From Cryptomeria japonica (taxonomy: Eukaryota; Streptophyta; Pinopsida; Cupressales; Cupressaceae): DNA of 64,000 nt. The translations under genes were made by a program, and so were the position numbers. The DNA lies in contig NC_081407.1 in assembly GCF_030272615.1 (NCBI RefSeq), positions 154,339,048-154,403,047 of the forward strand, given 5' to 3'. Of this stretch, positions 36,123 to 48,030 are shown piece by piece. Positions within the stretch are counted from its first letter, which is position 1, and every line of letters starts with the position of its first letter. The notes below the pieces were generated by a model. It was not told where the DNA came from. It was given only the letters and a program-made list of their open reading frames with translations, and ran no database searches.

Positions 36123-37404
36123 ATGAGGGATTACACTATGAGGAAACTTACTCATCGCCTCACTCAGATTGAGAAAACCTTTGATTCAAGCTCAAAGTCA
36201 AATATAAAGCCTCTCTAGCAAAAAGAAGAGAGCATGCTGAGAAACTGATGGAGCTTACTGAAAATAGTTCTTCTGATGAAGTAGACATAGAAGCCCTAGT
36301 TGAAGAAATTGAAAAACTGAATGAATCTAATGCCAACTTGGGAAGGGAACTGGAAGGACTGACTATCAGAATGTGTCAAGAGCTGGAGAACCGAGGAAAG
36401 CTGAAGACCTAATAAAAGACAAAGATCATGAGATCTCCAAGCTGAAGCAAGAAATCAGTGCCCTTACTGCTCATCTCCAAGAGAGTAAAGTGGAAAAAGA
36501 AGAAATGCAAGGTGAACTAAACATGGCTATTTTTGAGAATGCAACCTTGAAGGAATCCAATGCTGTTGTTTCCAAGGAACTCACTGAGTCAAAGGAAATA
36601 CTTGCCAGATTCAATAAGAGTACTATTAAGCTAGAACAAAAACTTGAATCGGCAAATCCAGTAAAGAATACCACTAGACTTGGTTTTTCTGGTTATGAGG
36701 AAGGTGAGACCTCTGGATCAAAAGATGGAACATCAAAGAAGCAACTAACATCAAAGGATAAAGGTAAGTAAAAGTTTAAACCTATTTGCTTTAATTGTCT
36801 CAAGGAAGGACATGCTGCTAATGTGTGTAGAAATAAGGCCTACAATAATTTTCCTTATTTTCTAAACAATAAGCCTAGATCCAATAGATTCAATGGTAAC
36901 TGTTATGCATGCAACAAGTTTGGGCATAGAGTATTTGAATGCAGGTCTGTTATGCACAACACTGGGAGATATCCTCAAAGGACTCAAGGAGTTTTTCCTG
37001 AATCATCTGTGAACCAAAATCCAAACCAGTATAATGCCTATGATCATCAGTCAGGTGGTGGTGGCTATCAAGCGGCAACTGGTTGGAGAGCAACCTATTT
37101 GATTTGCCATGGTAGCGGTCACACTACTGCAACATGTAGGAGGAAGAATGGTAGAATGAATAATGGACCATGGAGAACACCTGGAATGGTATGCTATCAT
37201 TGCAACAAACTGGGACACCCTGCCAGAACCTGCAGAATGAGAAAGAACCTATCAGATGATATACCAGTCACTCCAGAAGGGAAGATTGATGTTGAAAATG
37301 TTCAAGTAGGAATGAATAAAACATGGAAAAAGAAACCTGAAGAAGTGTCACAAGATGAACCGGTTTCTGCATCTAGTGTGGAAGTCTCTGAACGGGCAAA
37401 CTGA
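36123..37404 (+). pseudogene. Gag-like protein with four zinc knuckles
   Basis: The frame runs from about 36123 to a stop at 37402-37404 with at least two frame changes before 36373 and an in-frame TAA at 36769. The first half is charged and coiled-coil-like (EISKLKQEISAL, ESKVEKEEMQGEL). The second half has CX2CX4HX4C knuckles at 36787 (CFNCLKEGHAANVC), 36901 (CYACNKFGHRVFEC) and 37192 (CYHCNKLGHPARTC), plus a degenerate one at 37105 (CHGSGHTTATC). Zinc knuckles bind RNA in retroelement nucleocapsids. Four are more than the single knuckle usual in copia Gag. It follows the primer site directly, as Gag should. Confidence 0.7.
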
Positions 37405-37854
37405 GCTTCAAAAAAGCTTAGGGGGAACAAATTGGTGAAATGTTTCGAACCCCCGATTTATAGCAATAAAAGACCTTAACCGGTATACATTACCTATCAA
37501 TCGGCAGAAGATTGTGAAGCGGTAAAAGGAAAATTAGGGTTTGTGCCCTAGCGATGGGGCATTTATTATGGTAGGTGAAGAATTCATTTAAAAGGGATTT
37601 TCAAGTTATTTTCACTTATCAATTTTTGAGTGAAGAATTTTTCAAGAGCAAAGCGACAAAAGGTGATTCGACTTGCAATTCATAGAAGATTTTAAATCTT
37701 GCAAAAGTATCTGGAGACATTTACAATCAATCAAGTGAAGAACACCAAGCGGTAATCAAGCAACCGAAGTGGTATGGTGTGAGCTGCATTTGTCAAACCC
37801 TAAATTTTGAAATTGTGAAGGTATTTCTTGGAATTTTCATTTATCAGTTAAATC

Positions 37855-40800
37855 ATGGCTTCTGCATTGCACTCCAATTCTAGTGCACCTATGGACTCAG
37901 CTGAATTCATTCAAATAAAAATGAAATAAAATGCCCTATCCCAAATACCTGCCAGAGTTATTGTCGAAGGAGATATTTCAGGGTACATTGACTGCAAACT
38001 GGAAGACCTAGGATCCTTAGCAATTCATTCACAACTAAGTCTATTTTGTAGGGATGACAAGAAGATCAAATTGGAATACAACATTCTGGAGAGGAAGAAA
38101 CTTCACAATGCGGTTTACTTCCTTGAAGAGTTCATGAAAGACCACATCTGTATCATCCTGAGCAGAGTGCATGGTGACAAGATGTATCTCAAGAAGATGC
38201 ATGGCATTACACCTGAAGCAATTCATGTTATCACCAGTTTCTGCAACATTGGTGAGGTGCCAGCCCTAAGGAAATTCATCAAGACATAAATAACTAAGCT
38301 CACCAGTTCTATGAGTGATCAATGGGGAATGACCATTAACACCATAAAAGATGAGTTGGTCAAGTATGCTTGCATGGTGATAGGATACCAGACATTTTAT
38401 GCCAGTAGATTAAACTATGTCTCTGCTACTGCAGTTAATGTCGCTTATAGAATGATCATGGAGGACGCCTTGTTTGATCTATGCACCTATTTGCAGAAGC
38501 AACTTCTACTAAACTTGAAGTGCATCAAACAGGAGAGTGCCCTAAGATTCAAATTTGGACAACTTTTGGTGGGTCTGTTTTTCTACTTTCAAGTCTATTT
38601 CCTAAGAGTCGGTGATATTCAATGGTCTGCTGACCAACCAGTCACCAAACAAATTAGGGAAAGTCTCCAAGTAGTGGGAACTAGATATCCTGAAGTCTTG
38701 AATAAATACTTTGATGAATTCAAGCGGAAGATGAGCCAGAGGATGAGGATATCTGGCAATATTGTTAAGAAATATGAAGAGGACATCTGCTTTACCATTA
38801 GAGTAGATGAGTGTGTAATGGAAGTGGTAGAGCCCAGATAGGAAGAAGTAGAACCTATGGGTTATGAGGTAATGTACGACATGTTGGATGGGTATGCCTC
38901 TACCCTAATTGCCTCTCCTTTAAATGCAAAGAAAAAGAGAACTGACACCTACTTGGAAAGGGTAACACCGGTTGAAGAGCCTTCTCTGAAAAAGGGAAAG
39001 GCAGTGCCAGCGACATCGATACGGGTTACCTCAACGAGCCCAAAAGTGACCAAGCTATCACCTGCCAAGAAGAAACCAAAGTTGTACCCGCTAAAGTATT
39101 TGAAAGGAAGCAGAAGGCCAAGAGAAACTCATTAGAGTTTGAAGACACAGAATCAGATGTGCAGCCTAAGAAGACAAGGCAAACAAGGAAAAAGACAAAA
39201 GCTACTGGCAAGAAACCTGCATCATCTGCACCGGTAAATATTGACATCTCTTCTTATAAGCCAATGACACATTGTCAAAGGACTATCAAGAATATAAGAA
39301 GAAAATTGCTTAGTGATCTGAAGGAGTGTTTTGATGACTTTACCGATAGTGAGAAAGAGGAAACAGAGCGGGAAGTCATTAATTATTCGTGTAAAAATGA
39401 CCGGTCGCCATCAGAAATTAGATCTGAGGCACCTGATTCTTTATATAATTCTTTGGACAACAAATGGCACATTTCCATAGAGAAAGAACAGGAAATAAGG
39501 GAGAAAGTATTTTCTCAGTACTTTCCTGAAGCCTCCAATTTTGAATTATTTTAGATTATGGACACACATAAAGGTCTCTTCTTCATGAGAAGAAGAAGAC
39601 TCAGACTGCTAGAAGGAAAAACCTCTGAAGTAGAGAAGGACACTCATTTGCATGCCAAAGCTGCTGTCCGGTTGCATCAAGTGTCTGAGGCCAACAAGAA
39701 GGCCGAACAGGAACCGGAAACTAGAAAACCAGATGAGGTATTCGATGATGAAGGAGAACCGGCTACAGAATAGGTGGACACCATTGATGTTGATGCTTTG
39801 GATGTTGAAGATGTCACTACAAACGCTGAAAAGGAAAAGGCTGATAAAGAAAAAGCAGACAAGGAGAAATAGGATAAAGAAAAAGCAGACAAGCAGAAGC
39901 TAGAAAAGGAAAAGGCAAACAAAGAGAAAGCAGAGAAAGAGGAAGAGAAAAGGAAAGCAGAGGAGAAGAAGAAACAAGAGGAAGAGAAGAGGAAACAAGA
40001 AGAAGAAAAGAGGAAAGAAGAGGAGAAGAGGAAAGCAGAGGAGGAAAAGAAGGAAGAGGAGAAACAGAAAGATGAGGAGAAGAAGAAACAAGAAGAGGAC
40101 AAGCGAAAAGAAGAAGAAAGAAAGAAGGAAGAAGAGAAGAAAAAGCATGAAGCAGAACAAAGGGAGAAAGAAGAGGAAAAGAAAAGAGCGGAAGAGGAGA
40201 AGGAAGCGGAAAAAAATAAGCAAGTGGAGACTCCAAAGGCAACAGGTGGTCCAGCCAAACTGGCCGACATCACCAGTCCGCTTGACCTCCAATTTGCAAA
40301 TGAATCGGAGCTGCTGCAAGGCATAAAGCTAGCACAAGAAAGACTGGAAGCATTGAGAAGGAAAAAGGAGCAGGATTTCATTCACACTACTATTGACACC
40401 CTTACCAGTTTGATCTCAGGTACCAACCTCCCCGGTACTGATTCCTCTTTGGCCAACTGAAACTTCTATGTATAGTTGTCAAGGACCAGGTACAATGCCT
40501 AGAGGAAGTTGTTGAAGCTAATGCACAAAAGAAGCATCAAAAGGCACTTAACACTGCCTTAGTAAAGAAACTGAATGAGCTCTAGTCTCAACTTCAGAAA
40601 GAGCAGAAGGATATTAGAGATTCTATGGATGAGGGAAAACTACTACTGAGAAAAATAAGCCAACCCCATCTATTTTGTGATGATGTGCTTGCACAAAAGG
40701 ATAAACTGCAATCTGATTTGCAGGCATACATAAGCAACTTTAAGACACCGTATGATTCTTTCACCACATATGGGCAAACTATTCACCGGTATTAGCTTCA

Positions 40801-41167
40801 GTCTGCCAGGATAGAGTTGGAAATTAGCAAAAGGACAAGAGATTTGCAGGAACTTCAACTGGTTTTATTACCCAGACTGCAAATTCTTCAGAAGTGCTTT
40901 CTAAATCTAGAAGCTTTAATGACAACCCAAGAGATGAGTACAATTGATGTCATGGAAGAACAGGTATCACAGATGCAGACGGAAATTGAGGTGGCTGCCT
41001 CATTACTTGAGTCATGGTCATTATCCATGAAGACTTTTATGCAAGATTTTAAATCATTTTTTGATAAGTTTCACTCATTATTGTCACAAACACTTATTTA
41101 TTTTAATGATAATGAGAAACAGGGGTTATTCTACAGTACTTTGTCATTGTTGGCAAAGGGGGAGTAG
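37855..41167 (+). pseudogene. Unknown second ORF with Lys/Glu-rich coiled coil in place of pol
   Basis: Starting at ATG 37855 (MASALHSNSS), one frame runs to about 39120 with in-frame stops near 37927, 38287 and 38839. It shifts near 39120 and continues through 39159-40460, and a last segment, 40817-41167, lies in the third frame. Domains in order: a globular N-terminal region of about 320 residues (KKMHGITPEAIHVITSF; LVGLFFYFQVYF), a basic Ser/Lys-rich stretch, a Lys/Glu/Gln-rich repeat at 39827-40220 that should form a long helix, and a helical C-terminus. There is no catalytic motif of protease, integrase or reverse transcriptase. The N-terminal pattern resembles the gypsy-borne ORF at 29764. 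Function unknown. Confidence 0.55.
39820..40225 (+). repeat. AAG/GAG-rich purine repeat coding Lys/Glu
   Basis: About 400 bp of AAAGARGARRAR-type purine sequence that encodes KEKADKEK, EEEKRK and EEKRKQEE patterns. The complement produces artefactual Phe/Ser/Leu-rich ORFs on the minus strand. Confidence 0.8.
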
Positions 41168-41350
41168 TATCTAAAATTTTGGTGAATATTATGTATACTT
41201 TCATGTTATTTCTTTAAGGGAATAGTATACATTGTATTCTCTGCAAAAAGGGATAGTATATATGCTTAGGGGGGGTAATTTTGATTATGGCACATTTTTG
41301 TTGTAAAACACTTAGATGTCAAAATTTTCCTAAGTGTTGAGATCAATGCC

Positions 41351-41362
41351 AAAGGGGGAGAT
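41351..41362 (+). other. Polypurine tract of the copia-like element
   Basis: AAAGGGGGAGAT stands directly before the right LTR (TGTTGGG). It is the classical copia plus-strand primer. Confidence 0.85.
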
Positions 41363-42526
41363 TGTTGGGATTTTGATGATGTTGTGATTGTCATTGATGG
41401 ACACACACTTGTTTTATGATCACTTCCCTATGTATGAGTTATGCTCAATAGGTAATTGTTCCAACCGGTATTATATATTATAGTCTTTAGACTATTAGTG
41501 TTTTGCAGAAGGTGTTTACCGGTCACAAACTAACTGAAGACCCAAAGTAGTATGAAGACCTCAAGCGGTTTGAGGATCCCAAAGCGGTACGAAGGAACAA
41601 AGCGGTAGTTAACATTTTTTGAGTCTTCATTTTGACAACCGATAATTGGTAAAATGTATGAACTGGTAATCGGTAATGAATCAACATTACTCTATGATGA
41701 GTTACCAACCGGTATTTTTGTGATGAGTTATCATCCACCGACACTTTGGCGGTGATTTTGTGTCGTGTTACCAAATGTGTCTAGATGCACTAAACCTAGG
41801 AACTTGCAATGTAATCCTATTGGACTAACATGAAATCAGATTCCTTTATAAGGATATCATGTCTAGGGTTTTAGTAGTTGATAAGGGTTTTAGCAGTGCA
41901 AGAGGTTTTTTATATGTGCAATCATAGAAGAGAAGATTAGGTCTGTGTGAAGAAACAAAGTGTGGAGATATTGAAGACTGAAGTAATGAAAAATGTGCAT
42001 TTAACAATGAGCTATCAAGGATCTAACCAAGAATATTGTGCTAGTATCTAGATCATCTACTTGTTGATTACTCATATCTTCGACAAGTCTGAAGCCCTTA
42101 ACCAGGTAGGCCTAGCAAAGCCTTTGTAAATCCTCTAACAAGGTGGTTCACAACTATGAATCTGAAATCCTCTCACAAGGCAGTCTTTAATAGGACTTAT
42201 CTCCTAACAGAGATCTAGATTCCTAACAGGATCTGTTCTGGTGAAGAACATTGTATAACCTTAACCGGTCTAGTTTCTATTCTGCAGATAGTTACTTGTG
42301 AGTTTCTGCTCACCGTGATTTTTCCCATTTGGGTTTCCACGTCAAAACCTCTTGTGTTATGGTGATTGTGCTCTTGTGGGTTAATGCTTTATTTGTTGTT
42401 TGGTTTGCATTTGTCTTAACTGGTTTGTTAGTAAATTTGTTACACCAGTTAACTGCTAAACTATTTAAGAGTTTAAGTTCAGTAACTTTTGGTATACTAA
42501 TTCACCCCCCCTCTTAGTATTCATCA
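41363..42526 (+). repeat. Right LTR of the copia-like element (1,164 bp)
   Basis: It opens TGTTGGGATTTTG, closes TTAGTATTCATCA, and matches the left LTR nearly base for base, with differences that often change an AACCGGTA-type word. TATA-like TTTATAAGG lies at about 41845. Confidence 0.9.
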
Positions 42527-42850
42527 ATTTTGTGATAGAACATACATTGTCAATTGGATAAGCTACTAAAGAGGATACACTCAAGTAGGTGCCCTAAAAT
42601 ATAAGATAAAAGAAGCAATTTGTGATGAATAGGGAATGCTACTAGGATAGAGTGTCATATGATAGATATAAGCACTAGGACAAAAAGGAGCACTTTGTGA
42701 TGAACAGAGAGTACCACTAGGATTGAGTGCCATATGATAGATAATAAGCACTGGGATAAAAACAAGCACTTTGTGATGAACAAGGAGTACTACTAGGATT
42801 GACACAGTTGATTTTCTTGATTGTAGGATAACCTACTAATGTTGGAGTCA

Positions 42851-44690
42851 TGAGAGAGATTCCATTCGACTCTGATTTTGCAAGCAGAACTGACATTCAA
42901 GGATAGAGCAATAGTGGAGGCTATGGGCTTGCGATATATTATATATATGCCTAAGTTTCGGGAAAATATGGGATTGTTGACTACATTAGCTGAGAGATGG
43001 CACTCAAAAACATGTATGTTTCATTTGCCGATGGGTGAGATGATAGTCACCTTAGAGGATGTATATAGGATACTGAGTATACCGATCATTAGGGAGTTAG
43101 TTCCTTATGGTCGAGAGGGAGACAAGGATGCACTAAGATGATTATTTCAGGATCTGGGACTAGAGATGAGGGCAGGACATGTGGCTTGGGACACCATGAT
43201 AGTGATAGAATTGGCGCTACCGACGGTGCTGGCAAGAGTGATCAACGGGTTTCTGTGTCTGGATAGGGCGACACAAGGGTTAGCTGTGGGATGGGGGAGG
43301 ACTCTGGAGACATTGGTGACTGAGCACACCATGTTTTCATGAGAACCGTGTCTGCTAGCACACTTGTACTATGAGCTGCATCAGTTTGTATATCACAGAT
43401 CATCAGGATTGGGATGCAGAGTGACATTACTACAGGTATGGGCATATGAGCATGTGTTGGTTACATGTCTGATACATTTTAGAGGTAGAGGACATGGTCA
43501 TAGCTATGTAGATCTATATGATATGATTACTTCTCAGCCACAAATTGGGAGGCTAGAGTATTCGCGCCAAGTGATCGATGAGGTAGACAGTGTATTATGG
43601 AGGCCTTATCGAGATTACAAGGAGTGGGAGGATGATGTAGTGGAGCTTCAATATGTGTTTAGGAGTAGGTATCTGATTGGGCGAACACCATATATCATTG
43701 AAAGGCAGTTGATTGACAGGGTATGCAAGCAATTCAACAGGATACAATGGATGCCATGGGGGTCAGGGATGTATGCACGGACTGTGAGGGATCAAGTGCA
43801 TTTGGGGCCATTATTGTCTTATTATCAGGTTGTGACACATATGCAGGAAATGGTTCCCATACCTTTGGACATTTGGGTAGATGTAGAGGATGCAGGGATG
43901 GATGTATAGTATACTGCATATTGGGCAGAGCATCCGTTTCCATGACTAATGGATCCAGGGGAGCCGATAGAGGGAGATGATGGAGGTGATGGAGATGATA
44001 GTGGAGATGGAAGAGGTAGGGGCCGACAATAGAGGTGGGGTGCAGTAATAGAGAGGAAAGTGGCTCAGAGGAGAGAGGGTGGAGAGGAGAGAGAATGCAT
44101 GCAGTGAGGGGTAGAGGTGGATTGTCATAATAGGTGCTAGCAATATAGGTTTCTAGACAAGTACAGGGATAGGAGCAGCCACAAGGACAAGGTGAGGGGA
44201 AAGAGGAGGAGGATGAGCTACTATCCTTGAGGGAGATCTACCAGGGATAGATAGATGAGATCCAAGATCTAGAGAGGGATACAACTAGGCTCAGGAGACA
44301 GCTGAGGGACACTGAGCGGGAGAGAGATTAGGCTATTTAGCTCTACATGGAGGTTGAGACAACACTAAGGGCAGGGAGACAGGTAGCAGAGGAAATAGGG
44401 GCCAGATACACCTATGTTCTACATGAAGGGGAGGAGATAGCTTACTAAAGAGACCTATATTATGGAGTGGTGCCACTAGATCAGTAGGCTAGGAGCTTTC
44501 AGAGACCATCGGGGACGATGATGACCTCTGGAGGGAGAGACAAGAGACAGGCGTCTAGCAGTGGGGTCATGGGTCCTCAACCACCACCAGATAGAGGGGG
44601 CAGGAGAGATGATCCTAGGACGGGTCCTTCCAGGGCTTAGACTCCATCGAGGTCAACTGGCTCCAAGGGAGGGAGTTCATCATAACCTTA
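42851..44690 (+). pseudogene. Plant mobile domain (PMD) protein pseudogene
   Basis: The frame from 42878 reads through to 43909 and beyond, broken by TGA at 43139 and 43340, TAG at 43907 and TGA at 43943. It contains the PMD signature FHLPMGEMIVTLEDVYRIL (about 43018-43074) followed by a Leu/Val-rich alpha-helical region and QFNRIQWMPWG (about 43732). PMD proteins occur both as plant nuclear silencing factors (the MAIL1/MAIN family) and inside transposons. Downstream are acidic Gly/Asp repeats, a coiled-coil-like stretch (44215-44460) with TAG at 44248, 44329 and 44338, and a Ser/Gly-rich tail. It is antisense to the surrounding gypsy element, so I take it as TE-borne. The first Met is unclear. 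Confidence 0.72.
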
Positions 44691-44699
44691 GAGGTCTCC

Positions 44700-45085
44700 C
44701 TATGTATCAGTTTTTGTACCATCTTGTATGATGATGGAGACACCTTCAGGTGATTGTAACCATATGAATTTTGACATCATTGTATCATGACACTTTTGAT
44801 TTTGATTATATATGAGGTGATTCATCCTTGCGGCAACTATATGCATGTGTACCTATGTGATGCTTCTATATGTTTGATGATTATGATTTTATGATATGGA
44901 TGAAAATATGTAAATTATGAAATGCAATATTTTTTTGTTCTTTTATGTTTTTAAATGTTATACAAATGTGAATGTGAATGTATGGAATGCAAATGAATAT
45001 GATAATGCAAATAACTATTTACATGATGAGAATGTAAAATGTGCTAACATGTGTTGTGTGCAGGATGTGATGCACTTGTGATATC

Positions 45086-45117
<32 letters not shown>

Positions 45118-46340
45118 TGTATGAAATATGAATATGTGTTAAGGTAGGTGCAAACTACATGAAATACATATATTTTTGTCATGTCATTATACTCAGTCAT
45201 GTGATAATAGGCTACACAGAGTCAAGAAGGATGATGGAGGTCAATCAAGAAAGGGGGATGAAAGATAGAAGATATTGAAGTGAAAGAGCTTCTTGTGCTA
45301 TTATAATCATTGAGCTTTATTATGGCAAATAGGTTATGACAATTGAGGTATATGTTTGACCTAGAAATTCATTGTACCCATTTGCATGGAGATCAGACAA
45401 TTGCAAACAAAGAATGCCCCAGTTCACACTAGACCCACAACGTCCTCATATCCTTGGACAAGTCATAGTATTACTAAGAGACAATCCACAGACATCAAAG
45501 AAAAATAGGTGACGATACCCCATCCTCGCCTTTCTAGTCAAAGACATCCTGGAGATAAAATCTCTAGCAAGAGACATCCCGAAAAAGCTAAAAGACATGT
45601 CACCAAAAGTTGAAATCAAAAGAAAACCAAGACTCAACACCAACATCCATTGTATTCTTCAAGTTTAGTGTCTTTTGTCACTTGTATAAGTCTATTTGAT
45701 TGTGGTCACAATGTTTCCATTCACAAAAGGATAGATAGCACTGAACCATAATGATGTCAAAGTCTGTTGAAAGATTTGATTTGTTGAAGCCTGTTGTCGT
45801 TGTCTCATTTGAACTGACTGAATCAATGAAACTGATACTTTATTGTGGATTGGCAATGCAAGTGTTTCTTTATTGTGGATTATGCACGGATAGACTGAAG
45901 AAGACTGGAAGAAACTGTACTCCTCAGAATGTGTGATTCTCTTAGTTCCACACCCATCACTAAACTTAGGATTTTCCTTAGCCACAGATAGGAGCTGATT
46001 TATTATGGATGGAAAGGGTGAAAAGGGGGTTATTATGAATGGATAACCAATCTTAGGTAGATCAATAACAAGCCATGATCGGAATGGGTAATTTTATTAT
46101 GGATGGATAGGTTGTGAGTGTGTGTAAAGTGAAGGATGAAATGGAATCCTGAAGGAGGGAGGAGCAATGTCTCTACACATGGCTTCGGTGACCCGGTTTT
46201 CACCATGCTACTTGCCCAGGGCGCCACCGAAGTAGTTTTCACCATTGGACGAATTTATTTCTATTTACTTTTTTTTTTTTCAAATTTTTTTTGTGTCACA
46301 AGGCCCCTGTTTGCCAAGTTTTCACCAAGTAATGATTTTT
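44700..46340. other. Interior of the gypsy element downstream of integrase
   Basis: AT-rich, with a (TATG)n run at 45089-45122. On the minus strand, near 46150-46250, short phrases with repeated GGTGAAAAC words follow the integrase tail. No other gene is recognisable. Confidence 0.4.
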
Positions 46341-46412
46341 TTATTTTATGATTTTAAATTGTATTTTTGAATTTTTTGTTTTTTTTGTAGTTTTGAATTA
46401 GGATACTCCAAA

Positions 46413-46640
46413 GACCTATGTGTAAAACTTGTGAAGGTGCATGTTGTTGATAGGATCCTCCAAAGGTTCTCTATCTGGGGTCGAAAACAAATATGTACTA
46501 GATCCATAGGTGGCAGTAATGATGTAAGGACCAAGCCAATTTGGTTTGAACTTGCCCTTCTTCTCTCTGTCTTGCTGATTTTTAGGATTTTCTTTAAGAA
46601 ATAAGTCACCCACCTCAAATGTGTGAGGCTTAACCTTATT
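46413..46640 (-). pseudogene. Integrase C-terminal domain of the gypsy element
   Basis: On the minus strand, the frame reads FEVGDLFLKENPKNQQDREK, then KFKPNWLGPYIITATYGS and ends in INNMHLHKFYT. The GDL(V/F)L...F.P.W.GPY pattern is the GPY/F-type C-terminal module of Ty3/gypsy integrases, which helps bind DNA. The zinc-binding and catalytic (D,D35E) parts of integrase are not present upstream. It is separated from the linker frame by one stop (about 46640). Confidence 0.8.
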
Positions 46641-46643
46641 ATT

Positions 46644-47534
46644 TTAACTACAACATTCCTTGACTAAATTATGTGTAGCTCGAGTGACTATCTTCCTTGA
46701 TAAAGGAACTGGGATAGAATAACTAGTGTGTGGACTACACAGTCGCATATGCATGTCACCTAAAGAATTTTGGGCATACTTGATAATAAATTCCTTCAAG
46801 GAAGTTCCATTAAAGGTCCATAATGTATCACCAGAAGGGAAAGGATGTGCGGAACAAGTGGATGAGTAATGAAGGCTTATGATTGAGAAAAGAAGTGAAA
46901 GTAGCATGGCATGATGGAGACTTAGTATCAACAAGTATTCTTTTTGACTTAAAATTTTAGAACTTTTGCCCCCTGTTATTTTGATATTAGGAGAGATCAA
47001 CTCTTGTTCTTTTTCTTTCATAGGATTCTTATCCTTGACCTTGATTTTTGCAGAGTCCAATAGCTTTTGATTTTGATTTGAGCTAAAGGACTTCTCTTTA
47101 TTTTTTACTTTTAGACTTTTCCTTTCAAATCTTGATTTTTGATTCCCAATAAGTAAGGGATTTTGTGATTCATGTTGATCCAAGTCTAGGAGAAGAGTGG
47201 AAATGGAATGAGTGGATGATATGGTAAATCTATGTGAGTTCTCAAGAGGTCTAGTGATACACTCAATAGATTCTTCGTCGGAACCACCCTTAGGACTATT
47301 GATATCAAGAGATGCTTGCACCACTAGAGGAGATTTGCATTCAGAGTTAGTAGCCACAACACTAGGTGGTTCACACCCAATTCCTTGCAAATTATTTATA
47401 GATTGTTCATGTCGATTGAATACCTTAGGAGATAGTGGGAGTTGATCAACATGAAAGATATACTCACCACATCCCAGGTCTTTAACCTTGAATTTTTCTT
47501 TGAGCTCTACTTGTTTGGATGTAGAAGCTCTCAA
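46644..47534 (-). pseudogene. Charged linker between protease and integrase tail
   Basis: A 296-codon frame, Ser/Lys/Glu-rich, containing KFKVKDLGCGEYIFHVDQL near its start and a hydrophobic LLILSLHHAMLLSLLF segment in the second half. There is no reverse-transcriptase motif. In intact gypsy elements RT, RNase H and the integrase core would lie here, so this frame spans or abuts the deletion scar. Its N-terminal part probably follows the protease in the original polyprotein. Confidence 0.5.
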
Positions 47535-47606
47535 GGATTCTGGATCAACATATATTGATGAAGGAACAACCTCTTGATTGACTAGGATTGTTATTTCTGA
47601 TCTAGG

Positions 47607-48030
47607 TCACAAATTGTTGCAATATATGAATGGGTGTGGATCCGCTTTGATGATCACTTTAGCTCCATTGTGTGGAAAGTTGATACATCGATGATATGTT
47701 GAAGGAACAACTCTCATTTCATGAATCCATGGACGTCCCAAGAGTATATTGTATGTGAGATCTAAATCAAGGACTTGACAAACCACATCCTTTGTAATTG
47801 GCCCAACTCTGAGAGGTAAAATGATTGTGCCCTTGGATGAGCGTTCTTTGTCATCATATGCCTTAATGGTGATAGCATGTGTAGAATTCACAACTTTTTC
47901 AGAATATCCCCATTGTTTAATAATGCTCAATGTACAAATGTTCAGACCTACTCCTCCATCTATCAGGACTCATTTTATTTGATGTTTGTGTAGGAAGGCT
48001 TCAATGTGTAAAGGTACATTATGCGGCTGG
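47607..48030 (-). pseudogene. Gypsy aspartic protease remnant
   Basis: On the minus strand, VLIDGGVGLNICT (about 47925-47965) corresponds to the retropepsin active site; the usual D(S/T)G is DGG here. It is followed by LPLRVGPITKDVVCQVLDL and NILLGRPWIH, both classical for gypsy protease folds. An in-frame TGA precedes the active site at a position where related proteins have Arg. Retropepsin cuts the Gag-Pol polyprotein. It lies between gag and the linker, in the expected order. Confidence 0.78.

Larger units (their letters stand above)
34908..42526 (+). mobile_element. Copia-like non-autonomous LTR element nested in the gypsy element
   Basis: Near-identical LTRs lie at 34908-36072 and 41363-42526. 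After the left LTR comes TTGGTATCAAAGCC (a Met-tRNA-type primer site); before the right LTR comes the polypurine tract AAAGGGGGAGAT. Both signals are typical of Ty1/copia elements. Flanking 5-mers are ATTAT and ATTTT, a near-match. Inside are a zinc-knuckle Gag-like frame (36123-37404) and a second long frame (37855-41167) with a Lys/Glu-rich tail. There is no integrase, reverse transcriptase or RNase H, so it depends on another element for movement. Similar LTRs occur at 56334 and 61240. Confidence 0.85.

Noticed and set aside
39677-40381. Ser/Phe-rich minus-strand ORFs of up to 234 codons
   Set aside because: They are the complement of the Lys/Glu-coding purine repeat of the plus-strand ORF.
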